Origin: Pseudoalteromonas sp. T1lg88
GTDB taxonomy: Bacteria > Pseudomonadota > Gammaproteobacteria > Enterobacterales > Alteromonadaceae
Direction: 5' to 3'
DNA: 64,000 bases
NCBI RefSeq assembly: GCF_002964765.1
Contig: NZ_PQCF01000031.1
Coordinates: 2,645-66,644 of the forward strand
The position numbers were made by a program, and so were the translations under genes. Within the stretch, counting starts at the first letter, position 1; each line of letters opens with the position of its first letter. This document shows positions 34,570 to 43,900 of this stretch, one piece after another. Below the pieces are notes generated by a model. It was not told where the DNA came from and made no database searches. It worked only from the letters and a program-made list of their open reading frames with translations.

Positions 34570-36096
34570 ATGTTACGTTTCGCTGTATTTATATCCTGCC
34601 TATTAACCTGTATTCCCAGTTTTGCAGCAGATAAGCCCAATATTCTGGTGATTTGGGGCGACGATGTGGGTATGTGGAATATCAGCGCCTACCACCGCGG
34701 CATGATGGGGGGCAGCACCCCAAATATCGACCGTATCGCTAATGAAGGCATGATGTTTATGGATCATTACGCGCAGGCTTCCTGTACCGCAGGTCGCGCT
34801 GCGTTCCTTCTCGGCCAATACCCTATCCGTACAGGTTTGAGTACTGTGGGCTTACCCGGTGCCAAGGAGGGGATACAAACATCCGATCCAAGTTTAGCGA
34901 CTATGCTTAAAGCACAAGGCTATACAACAGGTCAGTTTGGTAAGAATCACCTAGGTGACCGTGACGAGCACTTACCGACCAACCACGGCTTTGATGAGTT
35001 TTACGGCATTCTTTATCACCTCAATGCCGGTGAATATGCTGAGCAATATGACTACCCACAAGATAAAGAGACGCAAGAGCGCGTTGGCTTAGCCCCCATG
35101 CGCGGTGTTACTCACTCCAAGGCTTTGGCAAATGGCAAGCAAGAAATCAAAGACTTAGGCCCCTTCGGTAAAGAAAGACAACGTAATATCGATGAAGAAG
35201 TTCTGGTTGAGTCCAAACGCTTTATTCGCGATGCGGTCAAAGCCGATACGCCATTTTTTGTCTGGCATAACACCACCCGCATGCACTATCGCACCAACCT
35301 TAATGAGTATTATGAAGGCCGCAGTGGTTACGGCATTTATGCCGATGGCATGATGGAAATGGATGATGATGTGGGCGAGTTACTTAACCTACTCGACGAA
35401 TTAAAAGTGGCTGATAACACCATAGTAATGTTCTCGACCGACAATGGTGCCGCCTCTAATTCCTGGCCCGATGGCGGCAATCAACCCTTCCATGGTGAAA
35501 AAGGTGTAGGCGGCTGGGAAGGCGGTTTCCGCGTTCCCCTTGTTGTTAAATGGCCGGGTAAAATCCCCGCGGGCGTCAGCACCGGCGAATTTATGACCAT
35601 GGAAGACTGGCTACCCACCCTAATGGCCTGGGTTGGTCAGGGCAACCTTAAAGAGGAGCTGCTTAAGGGTAAAAAGATCAATGGCCGAAAATACAAGGTG
35701 CACCTCGATGGCTATGATCAAAGCGACTTGCTCCTTAATCAGGGCAAAACCAAGCGTAAAGACTTCTACTACTTTACCGAAGCAACGTTTCATGGATTAC
35801 GTCATGGCGATTGGAAATTATTGTTTAAAGAGCAGAATCACTGGTTTAGGGCTACACAGCAATCGTTAACCTCCCCCTATATCACTAACCTCAAACTCGA
35901 TCCGTTCGAGCGCTTCCACGAAGCCCGCGGCTATGATGAATGGGCGGAAAATCGCAGCTGGATCTTAGGCCCAGCCGGCAAGCAAATTGCGGAGTTTGTT
36001 GAGACCTTTAAAGAATTTCCACCGACTCAGAAGAGCATGAGCTTGCAGGTAGATGACGTCAGCAAGTTTATTAATAACCAGGCTATTAGCCGCTAG
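34570..36096 (+). CDS. Exported sulfatase (arylsulfatase family), copy 2
   Basis: A 508-residue paralogue of the neighbouring sulfatase with a signal peptide (MLRFAVFISCLLTCIPSFAA). The formylglycine motif is ASCTAGR with catalytic Cys72. Other active-site segments are VIWGDDVGMW, GQFGKNHLGDRDEHLPTNHG, FSTDNGAASNSW and HGEKGVGGWEGG. Compared with copy 1 it has different insertions around 160-200 (DKETQERVGLAPMRGV), so the substrate range may differ. GGAGAG precedes the ATG. A CAGGCAGGG/CCCTGCCTG hairpin at 36107-36130 may end its transcript. Confidence 0.92.
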   Translation: MLRFAVFISCLLTCIPSFAADKPNILVIWGDDVGMWNISAYHRGMMGGSTPNIDRIANEGMMFMDHYAQASCTAGRAAFLLGQYPIRTGLSTVGLPGAKEGIQTSDPSLATMLKAQGYTTGQFGKNHLGDRDEHLPTNHGFDEFYGILYHLNAGEYAEQYDYPQDKETQERVGLAPMRGVTHSKALANGKQEIKDLGPFGKERQRNIDEEVLVESKRFIRDAVKADTPFFVWHNTTRMHYRTNLNEYYEGRSGYGIYADGMMEMDDDVGELLNLLDELKVADNTIVMFSTDNGAASNSWPDGGNQPFHGEKGVGGWEGGFRVPLVVKWPGKIPAGVSTGEFMTMEDWLPTLMAWVGQGNLKEELLKGKKINGRKYKVHLDGYDQSDLLLNQGKTKRKDFYYFTEATFHGLRHGDWKLLFKEQNHWFRATQQSLTSPYITNLKLDPFERFHEARGYDEWAENRSWILGPAGKQIAEFVETFKEFPPTQKSMSLQVDDVSKFINNQAISR

Positions 36097-36441
36097 TTAT
36101 ACGTCACAGGCAGGGTTCATCCCCTGCCTGATTTCGAGCGATAAAGCACACTCGGTAGCGACAGCTAAATAAAGTACTTGCTTTATCTTTTTTACATGGG
36201 TATATTGTTGGATTGCTTGCTCATCCTCAATCAGTAAGCAATGCACATATTAAATGTGCGCGTGTGATGCCTTTCCTTGATCCAGTCAGTTCCATCCCGA
36301 AATTTATAACGCCTTAAAAGTCTGACAAAGATTAACCGGGTACTGCCGTTTTGTAACAGCAGCTAGCCCCAATGCCGCGCAATTGACGCCGCTTTCCAGA
36401 CGATAATAAGGCAATTTGAATGCGCCCTACGGCGCCAATAA
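36097..36441. other. Intergenic region after sulfatase 2
   Basis: About 345 bases with no gene recognised. It holds a CAGGCAGGG/CCCTGCCTG hairpin (36107-36130), an ATAAAG/CTTTAT dyad followed by TTTTTT near 36165-36192, and a GCACAT/ATGTGC dyad near 36242-36258. Nothing else is evident. Confidence 0.4.
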
Positions 36442-36624
36442 ATGAGTTTTATTATGTCCTATTTATATAACAATCAACGTATTGATATTACCTTGCCGAT
36501 CGCAGGTATTTCTATCAACAAACGCCGCATGGCCATTAGTCACCATCAAGGCAAAAGCTATATCGAGTTTGCAAATAACGCCGATATGCAAGGCTTTATG
36601 CAGTGGCTAAAGGGCCAGGCCTAA
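36442..36624 (+). CDS. Small hypothetical protein, 60 aa
   Basis: A 60-residue (or 56-residue, from the second ATG at 36454) soluble protein with no recognised family. The sequence is beta-rich at first (YLYNNQRIDITLPIAGISIN), then ends in an amphipathic helix (NADMQGFMQWLKGQA). The gene is credible because a strong Rho-independent terminator begins five bases after the stop. No ribosome site is obvious. Function unknown; it stands alone between sulfatase 2 and acpH. Confidence 0.6.
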   Translation: MSFIMSYLYNNQRIDITLPIAGISINKRRMAISHHQGKSYIEFANNADMQGFMQWLKGQA

Positions 36625-36628
36625 AACC

Positions 36629-36657
36629 AAAAAAGGGAGCGTTTAGCTCCCTTTTTT
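36629..36657 (+). terminator. Strong Rho-independent terminator
   Basis: AAAAAAGGGAGC pairs with GCTCCCTTTTTT (12-bp stem, loop GTTTA), with the T-run included. Confidence 0.88.
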
Positions 36658-36801
36658 ATGCCTTAAAACCCGAGGCAAACCTAATTGCGGTTAACTTTCA
36701 CCGCGCACATTCAAAAATGGTAAAATCTACCTGCGCGTCGCCCCTTATCTGAGCGCCTTAAAAGCGTTACACTCATACTCCTGTTTATAGCAAGGCGATC
36801 A

Positions 36802-37440
36802 GTGGCCATGAATTACCTCGCCCATCTGTATTTAGCTCAGCCCACTGCCGACTCCCACTTTGGCAACCTGCTCGGTGATTTTCGCCGCGGCCTGGTTAAT
36901 CAACAATGGCCCAAGGCGGTGCAATTAGGTTTAGAGAATCATTTACTGGTGGACAGGTTTACCGATAAGCACAGCAGTGTGCGTGCCGCAACTAGCTTAT
37001 TTTCGCCACAACGACGACGCTTCGCGCCGGTAGCATTGGATGTGCTGTTTGATCATCTGCTGATCCGTCATTGGCAAGACTTTACCAGCAGCGAATTTAA
37101 CGATTTTTGCCAGCAAAGTTACCAGCTTCTCAACACTCGCACCGAGCTGATGCCCGAGCGTATGCAACATGTGGTGGGGAAAATGTGCGAACAAGACTGG
37201 TTTGCTACCTATGCCGAACTCGATGGCGTTGCCCTGGCACTGGATAGGATCGCTAGCCGGATCCGTTTTCGCAATGACTTTACTGGCGCAATCGAAGATA
37301 TTGAGCGCCATTTCGATGCCTTTGAAGCCCATTTTTTGGCCTTCTTCCCCGAGCTTATCACCCATGTGCAAACCCATAACCTTGAATTGGTGAACATGGA
37401 TTCGAACGCCTTGCCCGCGCCATTGAAATATCGGACATAA
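36802..37440 (+). CDS. acpH: Acyl carrier protein phosphodiesterase
   Basis: A protein of about 210 residues that removes 4'-phosphopantetheine from acyl carrier protein. It follows the E. coli AcpH pattern: MNYLAHLYLAQPTADSHFGN, LLGDFRRGL, LENHLLVDRFTDKH with metal-binding His/Asp of an HD-like site, APVALDVLFDHLLIRHW, and RFRNDFTGAIEDIERHFDAF. The start may be GTG 36802, six bases after AAGG, or ATG 36808, which gives the usual MNYLAH. It is monocistronic here. Confidence 0.93.
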   Translation: MAMNYLAHLYLAQPTADSHFGNLLGDFRRGLVNQQWPKAVQLGLENHLLVDRFTDKHSSVRAATSLFSPQRRRFAPVALDVLFDHLLIRHWQDFTSSEFNDFCQQSYQLLNTRTELMPERMQHVVGKMCEQDWFATYAELDGVALALDRIASRIRFRNDFTGAIEDIERHFDAFEAHFLAFFPELITHVQTHNLELVNMDSNALPAPLKYRT

Positions 37441-37704
37441 AGTAGCCGCTCACAGAGCTAATACACAGGGCTGCAAGGCTTAGAGTTAACAGTTCAAGAA
37501 CGATCGAGATGAAGATGACAAAGGGCGTAAGTAAGGTTACTAAGGGCTTTATTGCTTTTTTATAGCAATTTCAATTTTTATGCTCAAAGCAAGCTAGGGG
37601 ATGAAGCTTAAGAAAGCTTTAATAAAAAGCGAGAGGTAAAAATAGTGGTAAAGAGGAAGGTAAACGGGTGGAGCGAGGGCGCCCCACCTGGATATGCCAG
37701 CTAA

Positions 37705-37917
37705 TTAGATAGCTGTAACGTCAGAAGCTTGAGGGCCTTTAGCGCCTTCTTCAACGTTAAATTCAACTTGCTGACCTTCTTGAAGGGTACGGAAACCGCC
37801 TTCAGCAACGATAGCACGGAAGTGTACAAACACGTCTTTGCCGCCATCAGTAGGAGTAATAAAACCAAAGCCTTTTGCTTCGTCGAACCATTTAACTGTA
37901 CCAGTTGTTTTAGACAT
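37705..37917 (-). CDS. Cold shock domain protein, CspA family
   Basis: A 70-residue single OB-fold RNA/DNA chaperone. Both nucleic-acid motifs are intact: RNP1 KGFGFITP and RNP2 VFVHFRAI. The usual start [16 protein letters not shown] and end ASDVTAI are present. It melts secondary structure in mRNA, either on cold shock or constitutively. The 419 bases upstream contain no gene, which fits the long 5' leader of cold-regulated csp genes, although no cold-box was proven. GGAGAC lies upstream of the ATG. Confidence 0.95.
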   Translation of the reverse strand: MSKTTGTVKWFDEAKGFGFITPTDGGKDVFVHFRAIVAEGGFRTLQEGQQVEFNVEEGAKGPQASDVTAI

Positions 37918-38336
37918 AGTGTCTCCAAAATATTTAAATTAAATAATGTGTTGCGTTGCAACATCAGAATTGCCGAACTAAGTACTAGCTAACACGAGTG
38001 GCTTACGCTGCATAAATTCGGGTGGAACACTAACTGGGTAGAACACACGAAGAACTGAAGTACAAAAGCAAAATCGAATCTGGGTAGAACTCATCAGACG
38101 CGAGCATCCTAACACAAGGGGACGAGATCACCTAAGGTTTACGTCATTTTTTTGTACAATTTTCACCCAACAAGTTCATAACCCCCGTTGCCGAGCCCTT
38201 GTTACCGACTTTGCTTGGTGTTTATTATGAATCTGATATCAATGTGTTACATTAATGTTCAGGTTTAAACTTAGTTTTAACTATATCGAGTTAAACATTC
38301 CCTAACCTTAGATATAACAAGAACAAAGGACTTCTT
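37918..38336. other. Long intergenic region, probable csp leader
   Basis: No gene. The minus strand probably carries the promoter and a long 5' untranslated leader of the cold shock gene. One TTGTACA copy lies at 38152-38158, inside an AT-rich part. The right end holds the promoter of the gene at 38337, with AAAGGA upstream of its ATG. Confidence 0.4.
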
Positions 38337-38801
38337 ATGCGACATCAACTTGCGGCAATGGCACTGGGCCTATCGGCGGCTTTGTTAAGCACCACGTTAA
38401 GCGCTGCCCCTGAACCATTCGAATATCAAAAACAAGGACGAGGCATGGCATCCGAATCTAAGATGCGCGGCGTCTATGATCTGATCCCTAACCCCAGTGG
38501 CGATGCAGCCAAGGCGCGTTTGGCTATTCTCCAAGGCATGCAAAAAACCAAGGGCGTTGCCTGGCTACTGGAGCAAGAAGGCGACGGCTATATTCTGGCG
38601 CGCTGGGATTACAAGGGCCACACCATTTTTCATCGCATTGAATACAACGGCGAAGCGGTACAAATCAAATATGCAGGTGGCCTAAACGATTACCAATGTG
38701 AAAAACTGGTCGGCGATTATTGCTACAAAACACATAGAAACTATTACAAATACAACCGCTCGCTGGTCAAGCAGTTGAAAATCGCCTTGCAGGGAGTCTA
38801 A
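38337..38801 (+). CDS. Small secreted protein A of a tandem paralogous pair
   Basis: A 154-residue exported protein with signal MRHQLAAMALGLSAALLSTTLSAA. No named domain is recognised. The core (YILARWDYKGHTIFHRIEYN, then YYKYNRSLVKQLKIAL) matches the arrangement in the next gene, with DYKG, an I-x-YN segment and a closing amphipathic helix. Two Cys near the end (CEKLVGDYC) may form a disulfide. It is followed after three bases by its paralogue, so they are co-translated. Probably periplasmic; function unknown. Confidence 0.7.
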   Translation: MRHQLAAMALGLSAALLSTTLSAAPEPFEYQKQGRGMASESKMRGVYDLIPNPSGDAAKARLAILQGMQKTKGVAWLLEQEGDGYILARWDYKGHTIFHRIEYNGEAVQIKYAGGLNDYQCEKLVGDYCYKTHRNYYKYNRSLVKQLKIALQGV

Positions 38802-38804
38802 AGC

Positions 38805-39263
38805 ATGAAAAATATAAAAAGCACCTTGTCGTCGTTATTGCTCACTGCCACCTTGAGCTGCACCTTAGTTAGTCAGGTTCACGCAGAAACAAATCAATCA
38901 TTTACCTTGTATGACGATCCATTGTTGTTGCAACCCTATGTCACCGAACCCGCCAAGGTGATCAAACTGGGCATGAACCAATATCAATGGCGCAGTGTTA
39001 ACCAAACTCCGGACACAATCGAGGCGGAACTGGACTACAAGGGCTACGTGCTGCGCGTCGATATCCATTACAACAGCGAAAAGATTTGGTTTGAGGCCAT
39101 TTCAAGCGTTAACAATGACTGTAAAAAGCCACCTTGCGAAGTTGAGCAGCGCCATATTGACCGCTGGCGTACCGGCCTGCGCCGTGGTATTGCCAAGGCG
39201 ATCACCGACTTAGCGGTGAAAAATGCCTATCAGCAAGTGTATCTGGATAAACCAGAGCCCTGA
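38805..39263 (+). CDS. Small secreted protein B of a tandem paralogous pair
   Basis: A 152-residue exported protein. Signal SLLLTATLSCTLVSQVHA is cleaved after AHA-like residues. The segment EAELDYKGYVLRVDIHYNSE lines up with DYKGHTIFHRIEYNGE of the preceding protein, and both end with a basic amphipathic helix (RWRTGLRRGIAKAITDLA). The Cys pair here is CKKPPC. The pair arose by duplication and has diverged strongly. A terminator hairpin follows at 39276-39299. No function can be assigned. Confidence 0.7.
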   Translation: MKNIKSTLSSLLLTATLSCTLVSQVHAETNQSFTLYDDPLLLQPYVTEPAKVIKLGMNQYQWRSVNQTPDTIEAELDYKGYVLRVDIHYNSEKIWFEAISSVNNDCKKPPCEVEQRHIDRWRTGLRRGIAKAITDLAVKNAYQQVYLDKPEP

Positions 39264-39275
39264 GCAATCTCGACC

Positions 39276-39303
39276 CAAGGTGGCCTATAGGCCACCTTGA
39301 TTT
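39276..39303 (+). terminator. Terminator after the secreted pair
   Basis: CAAGGTGGCC and GGCCACCTTG form a 10-bp stem with a TATA loop, followed by ATTTA. Confidence 0.7.
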
Positions 39304-39363
39304 ACCTTCCTCACTTACCCGAATACATTTCATAGAGTTAAAAATTAAACTTTGGATGTCAGG

Positions 39364-40176
39364 ATGACTAAATTTAGTGCCATTCTATTGCTGCTTATCT
39401 CCCTTAGCCTCAATGCCAAAGTCGCTTATGTGGCCTTGGGTGACTATCGGGTCGAATACGAATTGCGAGGCGACTCTAAAGCCATCTTGCTGCTCGAGGC
39501 CGGTGGCTCGGCTGGCCTAGAAGACTGGAACCCCATCTATGACCGGCTTACCAGCGAGTATCGTACCCTGCGCTATTCACGTATTGGTAACGGCGGTTCC
39601 ACCGCGGTGCGCAAAAATTACAGCTCAGAAGAATACGCCGATGAGGCGCTGGCACTGCTTGATGCCCTGAACATTGGTGGTCCGGTTATTTATATCGCCC
39701 ACTCGTATGGAGCCTATATTGCCCGTACCTTCGCCGCTCGATATCCAGAAAAAGTAGCGGCGCTAATGCTTATCGAGCCGGCGTCCGAGCATGATGTTGA
39801 TATTATGCGCCAGATCGATTTAGCCAAGGCGGAGCAGGAAATAGCCGAGGTAAAGCGTGATGACATGAAAAACGGTATGTCGAATCAGTACCTCGACTTT
39901 TGGGCCAAACGTCCCTTGCCCGATCACCCGGAGATAGCCGATATTCCGGTAACGGTAATCGCCTCGATTAAGCGCTATGAAAATCCGCCGCTGTTATTTT
40001 ATACCGATAAGGCCAGAGTGATGTGGGGCGAACTGCACAGAGATTGGGCTTTGGCCTTCCCGCAAGGGAAAATCGTCCTCACGGATAAAAGCTACCATTT
40101 TCCGCAACGGGATGAGCCCGAGATGGTGCTCGAGGAAATTAAGGCGCTGGTTCAGCGCACTACAAAGTCAAAATAG
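39364..40176 (+). CDS. Exported alpha/beta hydrolase
   Basis: About 270 residues. ATG 39364 is preferred over TTG 39352 because GGA sits seven bases upstream. Signal ILLLLISLSLNAK is followed by an alpha/beta-hydrolase fold with oxyanion region LLLEAGGSAGLEDW, the nucleophile elbow AHSYGAYIAR (Ser-centred G/H-x-S-x-G variant), and LMLIEPASE. The late DKSYHFPQRDEPE holds the catalytic His. A cap covers about 150-210. It is probably a periplasmic esterase or lipase-like enzyme of unknown substrate. Its 3' end overlaps the convergent VanX-type gene by 25 bases. Confidence 0.8.
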   Translation: MTKFSAILLLLISLSLNAKVAYVALGDYRVEYELRGDSKAILLLEAGGSAGLEDWNPIYDRLTSEYRTLRYSRIGNGGSTAVRKNYSSEEYADEALALLDALNIGGPVIYIAHSYGAYIARTFAARYPEKVAALMLIEPASEHDVDIMRQIDLAKAEQEIAEVKRDDMKNGMSNQYLDFWAKRPLPDHPEIADIPVTVIASIKRYENPPLLFYTDKARVMWGELHRDWALAFPQGKIVLTDKSYHFPQRDEPEMVLEEIKALVQRTTKSK

Positions 40177-40826
40177 GTATTGGGATATGGCTGGGGTTTC
40201 AATGAAAAGTGCCACCATTCCAAGGGGTAAGGAGCGAAGCCCTGGGCCATCATTAAATCCCGCAACAAGTAACGGTTTTTTCTCTGCGCCTCACTAATGC
40301 GTGGATCGTCTGTGTTCGATAAAGTATCGAACATATCAAAGGGCGAGCCCATATCCAGCTCTTTGCCACTGCTGCCGTCCACCAGGGTCAAATCGACCGT
40401 GGCGCCACGACTGTGGCCGGACTGAGCGGCAATATAGCCTCCCAATAGCTTATCCTTAGCTAAATTCGGATAGTACTCGGCCTTGGTTTTTGTGTCGGCG
40501 CCATCCTTAACCCAACGCACAAAATGATCCACCGCACGCTGCGGCCGATAACAATCAAATACCTTTAGTGTAAGACCTCGCGCTTTGGCCGCCTGCTGCA
40601 CTTGCGCCAACGCCTTAGCTGCGTTGCGCTGTAAAATGCACTTGGGCGCCTCATAACCCTCCACTTTGGCACCGACAAAATTATTACTGCCAAAGTAGCG
40701 AATATCCATTGCTATGCTGGGGTCCAGCTCGCCCAGGGCAGTAAAGTCCTCGGGCATAACATTGTTCGAGCTAGCACATGCAGAAAATAATAATGGAGCA
40801 ATACAGAAGATAATCTGCTTTTTCAT
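40152..40826 (-). CDS. D-alanyl-D-alanine dipeptidase, VanX/DdpX type (M15D), lipoprotein
   Basis: A zinc dipeptidase of 224 residues when started at MKKQIIF (40826), which gives a lipoprotein signal FCIAPLLFSAC; an in-frame ATG six codons upstream is less likely. The zinc and catalytic motifs are SGHSRGATVDLTL (SxHxxGxAxD) and PLEWWHFSL (ExxH). VFDCYRPQRAVDHF is the substrate-binding Arg segment. The family cleaves D-Ala-D-Ala. In the envelope of a Gram-negative it most likely recycles cell-wall dipeptide rather than giving glycopeptide resistance, and no vanHA genes are present. This links it to the D-amino acid operon at 53680-58851 by theme. Confidence 0.88.
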   Translation of the reverse strand: MKKQIIFCIAPLLFSACASSNNVMPEDFTALGELDPSIAMDIRYFGSNNFVGAKVEGYEAPKCILQRNAAKALAQVQQAAKARGLTLKVFDCYRPQRAVDHFVRWVKDGADTKTKAEYYPNLAKDKLLGGYIAAQSGHSRGATVDLTLVDGSSGKELDMGSPFDMFDTLSNTDDPRISEAQRKNRYLLRDLMMAQGFAPYPLEWWHFSLKPQPYPNTYFDFVVR

Positions 40827-40923
40827 AAAGCCAAGCCTAATCACTTGAGAGTTGTTTATTTAACATACCCCAATTAAAACAGTGGATAAAGGTCACTGCA
40901 TCCCTTGGGTTTTAACAGGCATA

Positions 40924-40957
40924 AAAAATGCCGCTTACCGATAGGGTAAGCGGCATT
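40924..40957 (-). terminator. Terminator of the giant subtilisin gene
   Basis: AATGCCGCTTACC and GGTAAGCGGCATT form a perfect 13-bp stem, followed on the minus strand by a T-run. It begins 25 bases after the stop. Confidence 0.88.
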
Positions 40958-40981
40958 AAGCTGTTAACTAGGTTGGGTTAG

Positions 40982-43900
40982 TTAAGCTTTTTTACGGCGT
41001 AACCAGGCTAGCGGGCTAAGAAGTAATAACCAGGCTAGTGAACCTGAGCTTGATTTGCTCTCTGGCTCTGGCACTACTGTGATTTGCTCAGCAGTAATAG
41101 TTACAACTACTTCACGTGTCGTGACCATTTCGCCATCGCTTACGCTCACAGTGAAGGTATGCTCACCTTCGCTCAGGCCAGTCACATTGGTTACAGCCGA
41201 GTTTGGAGACTCAATTGTACCCGGACCTTCCCACTCAAATGTGATTTCATCGCCGTCAACATCCGTTGAAGCACTGGCATCTAAAGTCACCGTGTTACCT
41301 TCGGCTGCTGAGATAGTTGTTTGTGCTACTTCAGCAGTTGGTGCTGTGTTTGCGCTCTCAACAGTCACTACTACTTCGCTTGTAGTAACTATCTCGCCAT
41401 CACTTACACTTACAGTGAAGGTATGCTCACCTTCGCTCAGGCCAGTCACATTGGTTACAGCCGAGTTTGGAGACTCAATTGTACCCGGACCTTCCCACTC
41501 AAATGTGATTTCATCGCCGTCAACGTCCGTCGAAGCACTGGCATCTAAAGTAATGCTGTCACCTTCTACCGCCGAGATAGCGGTTTGAGCTACTTCAGCA
41601 GTTGGCGCATCATTTACATTCTCAACGGTCAGAATGAATGTTGTGCTCACAGCATCAGATGGGTTCTCAATATCAGCAACTTTTACGGTTACTTCGATTT
41701 CGCCGAAGAAATCTTCCGCAGGAGTAATAGTCACGGTATCGCCATCCACTTCTGCGGCCATGTTGTCGCCACTGACGATAACTTCATTCGCTGAGTTAAG
41801 TTCGTCGATGTAGGTCACGTCAAAGGTAATTGACTCACCTTCATTGGTAGTCATGTCTTCCAACTCAATCACTGTGATATTACTTGAAACAGACAGGGTG
41901 TGTGACTTAACCATGGTTTCCATGCCATCCACTTCGATTGTTGCAGTGAACTCCATATCACGACCCGCTGATGCAGAAGTGATATCGGCCCATGCCGTTA
42001 CTTCGAACTGTGATGACTCAGGACCCACATAGTCCATACAGATAACCATGCCGTCTTTAACCACTTCATCAACCTCATTGAAATTGATAGAGCGACCTAG
42101 GTATCCTTCAAGAGGGCCACGTTGGTATATTTGACCTTTATAGCCCTGAACACCGATGCTACCGCGAGTATTAGTTGAGCCGAAATCAATGTTGTCATAA
42201 GCCAAGTAGATTTCGTGCTGGTTGTCGCCGAAGCGAGTATGCGGCGTAAAGATAACTTCAAAGTCAAAAGAGCTGTCCTTTTTCTCCCACTGGTTTTGAC
42301 CTGTTGCACGGTCATAACCTAAGTAAGAGTAGTCGGAGGCATTATCCCATTCAACAATGGCCCAGGTACCTGTAGTCGCCAGGGTAATCCCCTCTTGTGC
42401 ACTTAAACCAACGCCTAGTACATCGTTCGGGAAGCCTGGGAACCAGCCACGCCAAAGTGGACCAATTGCCTCATATGGGAAGCTATCATACGGGAACTTA
42501 GAAACAATCGGGTTAAAGTGTCTTACTGGACCGAAACTAAGCTTACCATTACCATGAATCGCCATAGTGCCAAATTCAACATTCTTCGCTTCGGCATTGT
42601 TGTACAGACTTACTTCGTTAACACCGTTGAACAAGGTATTCACTGGAATTGAATAACCACGGTCATAAGTGATGGTGTTGCTCTCATCAAAGCCTGACAG
42701 GATAGGTGTTAAACCGAATCTTGAAAGGTCAACGTACCCGCCCGGGTTTGAATTGCCGAAGTTCGGTGTACGACAGAACTCGTCTGTGATGTTGTTAGTC
42801 ACAATGTAATCAGGCGCTACGTCACGCGTATCTTCTTGAGTACCAGTGATAATCAGTTTGCCATCTGCTACTTCAATATTAACGTCACCGCGTGAACTCA
42901 AGACATTTTGCTCACTAATATTCAGGCCTTCAGGGATATCCGCTGTGAAGGTGAACTCACGGTCAATACCTGTGTTGTTTGCCAACACTTCGAAGGTGAA
43001 CGGTACTTTATCACCGATATTAGCTTTAGTCTGCGGCACATCTAAGTGAACACGGTCTACGCCACGCTCTAGCTTAAACGGGATAGAACCTAGGTTACCG
43101 GCATTGACTTCAGACGTACCTACCTCGATGGTGCTGTAGAATACATCATCTAGCTCCATGTCCAGGTTCCAGGCGATATTCATATCTACCTTGTTGATAC
43201 CGTCGCTCGCTGGTAATGACGCAGTAATTGAACCGTCAACTTCATCACTAACAACGGCTACTGCATATTTAAAGGTCTCTTCAACACCAGCTTGTCCAGA
43301 TTTGTTGCTGTTGTAAACCATATACCAATATTCACCTTCTTCAGGGTTATTGATATTACAGAAGTTGGCATAACTAACGTGGCTAGATACACACAAAATC
43401 TCGTCTTGTGGCTGGATTTGACCATCACCATTGTAGTCTTTACCCACATAAATAAGTGGATTACCAATGTTCAATGTCCCTTCAAGTTCAGACTCGATCA
43501 CGCCTAAGGTTTCAACAATCAAGCGCTTCGAATTCGCAGCAACGGTCACAAAACCTGTATGCACTGCTTCATCGATAATGTCTTCCTCTGCAGGCACCGT
43601 TGTACGGTTCATTGCCCAAGGGAATGTACGGTCATCATCTTTTGGCAAAGTAATGGTTTTAACATCCGCTTTTACCGGCTTGTAAGCGCGCGCAACCGGG
43701 CTGTCTACCAGTGGCATAGTGATGCCTTTAGCCACATAGGTGTCGTTGTTCGCATGCGCTACCGCACTTAGGCGTGAAGGCAATTCACCACGGTCATATT
43801 TAAATGCCATTGGCCAATGCGCATCTGGAATACCTTCTTCCTGAGCCTGGAAGATAAGGTTGGTGTGCAGCTCAACTTCTGAGTTTGAGAACCAATCCTG

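Noticed and set aside
36165..36195. ATAAAG/CTTTAT hairpin followed by TTTTTT as sulfatase terminator
   Set aside because: The stem is only six AT-rich pairs and lies 70 bases past the stop. The GC-rich hairpin at 36107-36130 is a better candidate.
37701..37964. Leu/Lys-rich 87-codon frame over the cold shock gene
   Set aside because: It overlaps the perfectly conserved CspA frame. Its composition is an artefact of the alternate frame.
40152..40826. Glycopeptide (vancomycin) resistance gene vanX
   Set aside because: The family is right, but no vanH/vanA/vanRS genes are present and the protein is an exported lipoprotein in a Gram-negative setting. A cell-wall dipeptide recycling role is far more likely.
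41055..41588. Plus-strand 177-codon frame with internal repeats
   Set aside because: Its repeats are only the complement of the duplicated PKD-like units of the S8 protease.
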